Made by a program: the position numbers and the translations under genes. The notes beneath the pieces are model-generated. The model searched no databases. It was not told the DNA's origin and saw nothing but the letters and a program-made list of their open reading frames with translations. From NCBI GenBank assembly GCA_964494085.1, contig CAZBQJ010000005.1, positions 1-9,402 of the forward strand: DNA of 9,402 bases, in the 5' to 3' direction. Source of the DNA: CAZBQJ01 sp964494085 (GTDB lineage Bacteria > Patescibacteriota > Gracilibacteria > UBA1369). This document shows positions 7,516 to 9,402 of this stretch, one piece after another; the stretch's first letter is position 1, and each line of letters starts with the position of its first letter.

Positions 7516-8760
7516 TTAAGATCTAATCGCTTCAGATAAAACCTTCTCAATTTCATCTATATATCTTTGCAAGGTACAATTTTCCTCGATCTCTCTTCGC
7601 GCTCCAGCCGTGACTTCCCAAACCATTCTTGAATTCACTTTCAGTTCTTCAACAATACTGATTATTTCCGCATAATCTCCCGGCCTAACCAAAAAACCGG
7701 TCCTACCATGCTGAATAATCTCATTCGAGCCTTCATTTCCATAAGAGACTACGATACAACCACTCGCCATGGCTTCCAACGGCACTCGCGAATATCCGGT
7801 TTTATGATGGCTCGGAAAAAAACAAATATCCGCCGCGTGATACAAATTTTTTAATTCATCTTGCGTGAGCATGGGAAAAAAGGCGATCTTATCCTCCAAA
7901 CGCAATTTCTGAATGGCAGCAGTTACCTCCAGAAAGTATGTTTTGGAAAAATTTTCCCCAACAAAAATCATTTTCCCATCCAGCCCAGATTCCATTAATT
8001 TGTCAAGTAGCCTGACCGCGTCCATCTGCCCTTTTGGGGGTTCGATCCTCCCAGGAACGATCAAAAGAATTGGCAAGCCAAGTTTCTCTCTAGGCAGAAA
8101 ATCGAATTTTTCCGTGTCGATTCCAGATCGTACCACCAGTGCGTCTCCGATTGGAATATTTCTTGAGATCGTGTTGTTATAATTTAGTTCGCTGTTGAAA
8201 ATAACCTTCACTTTCGTAGGCCACAACCATTTCGGCTTAAGCCGGTTTTGGCTAATTTTACAAATCAAATCAATTATCGAAGGTTTTAATTTATTCAGAA
8301 TGGCATATCGGCTAACGTATTCTTCAATAAAATAAAACCAACGGCCTCTGTTTTCCCAGGAAGCAATTACCCCCATGCCACCTTCATCGAACACCAGAGA
8401 GGTTTTTCGTTCCGCCAAAAACGGTATAATTGCCTTAGATAAGGGCATAATATGCGCTAAGTAAAGAATGTCTGGTGCAAAGCCCTTAATTTGCCTATCA
8501 AGCAACGCAGTATCCTGTAAATCAAAGATTAATTCTTCAATAAAACACCTGGCTTTCTTTCTTCTGTGCAACTTCCTGACAACTTCATATCGATATATAT
8601 GAGCAGATAATTTCAGAGTTCCTTCTTTCATAGAAGTCACAACGCGGATCTTATATCCTCTATCAGTTAATTGCTCCAATATATCTTTGATTCTTAGCTC
8701 GTAACCTCCAATATGATATGGAGGATAGTGCGAAGTAATAACTAATATTTTTTTTGGCAT
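7516..8760 (-). CDS. GT4-like glycosyltransferase with altered EX7E motif
   Basis: Predicted GT-B glycosyltransferase of 414 aa. Seen: an N-terminal loop HYPPYHIGGYELRI (11-24); the linker VVRSGIDTEKFDF (209-221); VPGRIEPPKGQMDAVRLL (235-252), with R238 and K243 as donor-phosphate contacts; and FFPSHHKTGYSRVPLEAMAS (314-333). In the last segment E329 matches the second Glu of EX7E, but the first is T321 (codon ACC). The other three GT4 proteins in the window keep both Glu residues. The fold is otherwise complete and no frameshift is visible, so this looks like a divergent subfamily or an altered donor site rather than a pseudogene. Residues 150-185 are a basic, hydrophobic stretch not typical of short GT4 proteins. 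The ATG start lies inside the end of the methyltransferase gene (19-nt overlap) and has no evident ribosome site, which indicates translational coupling. Confidence 0.9.
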   Translation of the reverse strand: MPKKILVITSHYPPYHIGGYELRIKDILEQLTDRGYKIRVVTSMKEGTLKLSAHIYRYEVVRKLHRRKKARCFIEELIFDLQDTALLDRQIKGFAPDILYLAHIMPLSKAIIPFLAERKTSLVFDEGGMGVIASWENRGRWFYFIEEYVSRYAILNKLKPSIIDLICKISQNRLKPKWLWPTKVKVIFNSELNYNNTISRNIPIGDALVVRSGIDTEKFDFLPREKLGLPILLIVPGRIEPPKGQMDAVRLLDKLMESGLDGKMIFVGENFSKTYFLEVTAAIQKLRLEDKIAFFPMLTQDELKNLYHAADICFFPSHHKTGYSRVPLEAMASGCIVVSYGNEGSNEIIQHGRTGFLVRPGDYAEIISIVEELKVNSRMVWEVTAGARREIEENCTLQRYIDEIEKVLSEAIRS

Positions 8761-9402
8761 ACAAATATTATCATATGACTAGAAAATTGGATTGCATCTA
8801 CTCGCTTCAGCCACTGCTTAATTTTCCAGCCGCCGGGAATACGATCAAAAAACCGAAATAAAGCAGGCAATTCTTCTATCAAGCCGAAATATCCAGCAAT
8901 GCCTCGACTCTCGATAATACTAAATCCTGTTTTCTCCAACAAATCAGAGAATTCTTTTTTATTAAAAGCATATTGATAGAAATTTTTAGCGGAGATATTT
9001 TTAGCATTTCGATAAAAGCCCAAACGGCCCTTAATGCAGCGCAGTGAATTTATATAGGGTACTGTAATAATAGCATATCCCCCCGGCTTCAAAACTCGGT
9101 AAGCCTCATCCAGATATGGCTCTGGCCCTAGTTCGCGATGTTCAACCACTCCCAAAGATACATAACCATCATAATAATTATCTTCTTTCTCAATTTTCAT
9201 CACATTACCCACATAGACAGGGAGATCAGGATAAATTGCCTTCACCGTATTGATTGTTTTCTGGCCCCAGTCAATTCCTTCAATATTATGAAAACCTCTT
9301 GCCAGTAAAGCCACAACATATTGAGCAGTACCACAACCTGCTTCTAAAATAAAATCGTCCTTACGAAAATATTTCTCAAAAAAGTAGCCAATCTCATCCA
9401 AA
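8742..9402 (-). CDS. Class I SAM-dependent methyltransferase, 5' end cut by window edge
   Basis: Predicted cytoplasmic methyltransferase of the Methyltransf_11/UbiE-like kind. 219 complete codons are visible. Numbered from the first complete codon (9401-9399): motif I FILEAGCGTAQY (17-28), which binds SAM; EGIDWGQKTI (41-50), with D44 probably contacting the ribose; GNVMKIEKEDNYYDGYVSLG (65-84), the motif II/III region; and VEHRELGPEPYLDEAYRVLKPGG (86-108), the post-III segment typical of the family. The C-terminal third (about 118-219) is a variable substrate lid ending in a basic tail. The first complete codon is TTG (Leu); no ATG occurs before residue 68, which lies past motif I, so the real start is outside the window. 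It overlaps the next GT4 gene by 19 nt. The role is likely methylation of a sugar or a polyprenyl-linked glycan, but substrates of this family range from quinones to small molecules, so that rests on context alone. Confidence 0.88.
   Translation of the reverse strand, partial: LDEIGYFFEKYFRKDDFILEAGCGTAQYVVALLARGFHNIEGIDWGQKTINTVKAIYPDLPVYVGNVMKIEKEDNYYDGYVSLGVVEHRELGPEPYLDEAYRVLKPGGYAIITVPYINSLRCIKGRLGFYRNAKNISAKNFYQYAFNKKEFSDLLEKTGFSIIESRGIAGYFGLIEELPALFRFFDRIPGGWKIKQWLKRVDAIQFSSHMIIFVCQKKY

Noticed and set aside
9399..9401. TTG as the start of the right-edge methyltransferase
   Set aside because: It is simply the first complete codon at the window edge. The frame continues out of the window and motif I comes unusually soon after it.

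Overview
The window is an internal slice of a surface-polysaccharide (exopolysaccharide, capsule or O-antigen type) biosynthesis locus. All supportable genes lie on the minus strand and read from the right edge to the left edge. Both edges cut a gene: a methyltransferase at the right (its 5' end is missing) and a polysaccharide deacetylase at the left (its 3' end is missing).

In transcription order the genes are: class I SAM methyltransferase (8742-9402, partial); GT4 glycosyltransferase (7516-8760, overlapping the previous gene by 19 nt); GT2 glycosyltransferase (6460-7425); GT4 (5248-6453); GT4 (4064-5233); multi-pass Wzy/O-antigen-ligase-type membrane protein (2799-4040); a second, unrelated class I methyltransferase (1911-2741); GT4 (694-1836); and a NodB-fold deacetylase (1-697, joined by an ATGA overlap). 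Gaps range from an overlap to about 90 nt. No terminator hairpin or convincing internal promoter was seen, so the set looks like one long operon whose promoter and first genes lie beyond the right edge. No stretch over 300 bases lacks a gene. No rRNA, tRNA, CRISPR array, transposase or repeat was seen.

Inferred joint role: five glycosyltransferases would build an oligosaccharide repeat unit on a lipid carrier. The two methyltransferases and the deacetylase would modify its sugars, and the Wzy-like protein would polymerise or ligate it outside the membrane. The initiating phosphoglycosyltransferase, flippase, chain-length regulator and export genes of such a pathway are not in this window.

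The organism cannot be named from the sequence. It is bacterial, with moderate to low and locally uneven GC and mostly ATG starts, some with AAGGA-type ribosome sites. The first residues of the 694-1836 protein resemble glycosyltransferases I associate with Chloroflexota/Anaerolineae, but that is a weak recollection.

The locus type is familiar, and I see no clearly new class of system. The points worth a second look are: a GT4 enzyme in which Thr replaces the first Glu of the EX7E motif; a deacetylase that provably starts without a signal peptide; a 23-codon ORF that exactly bridges one gap and is stop-start coupled to the next gene; and a methyltransferase with a possible TylF/NovP-like metal site.
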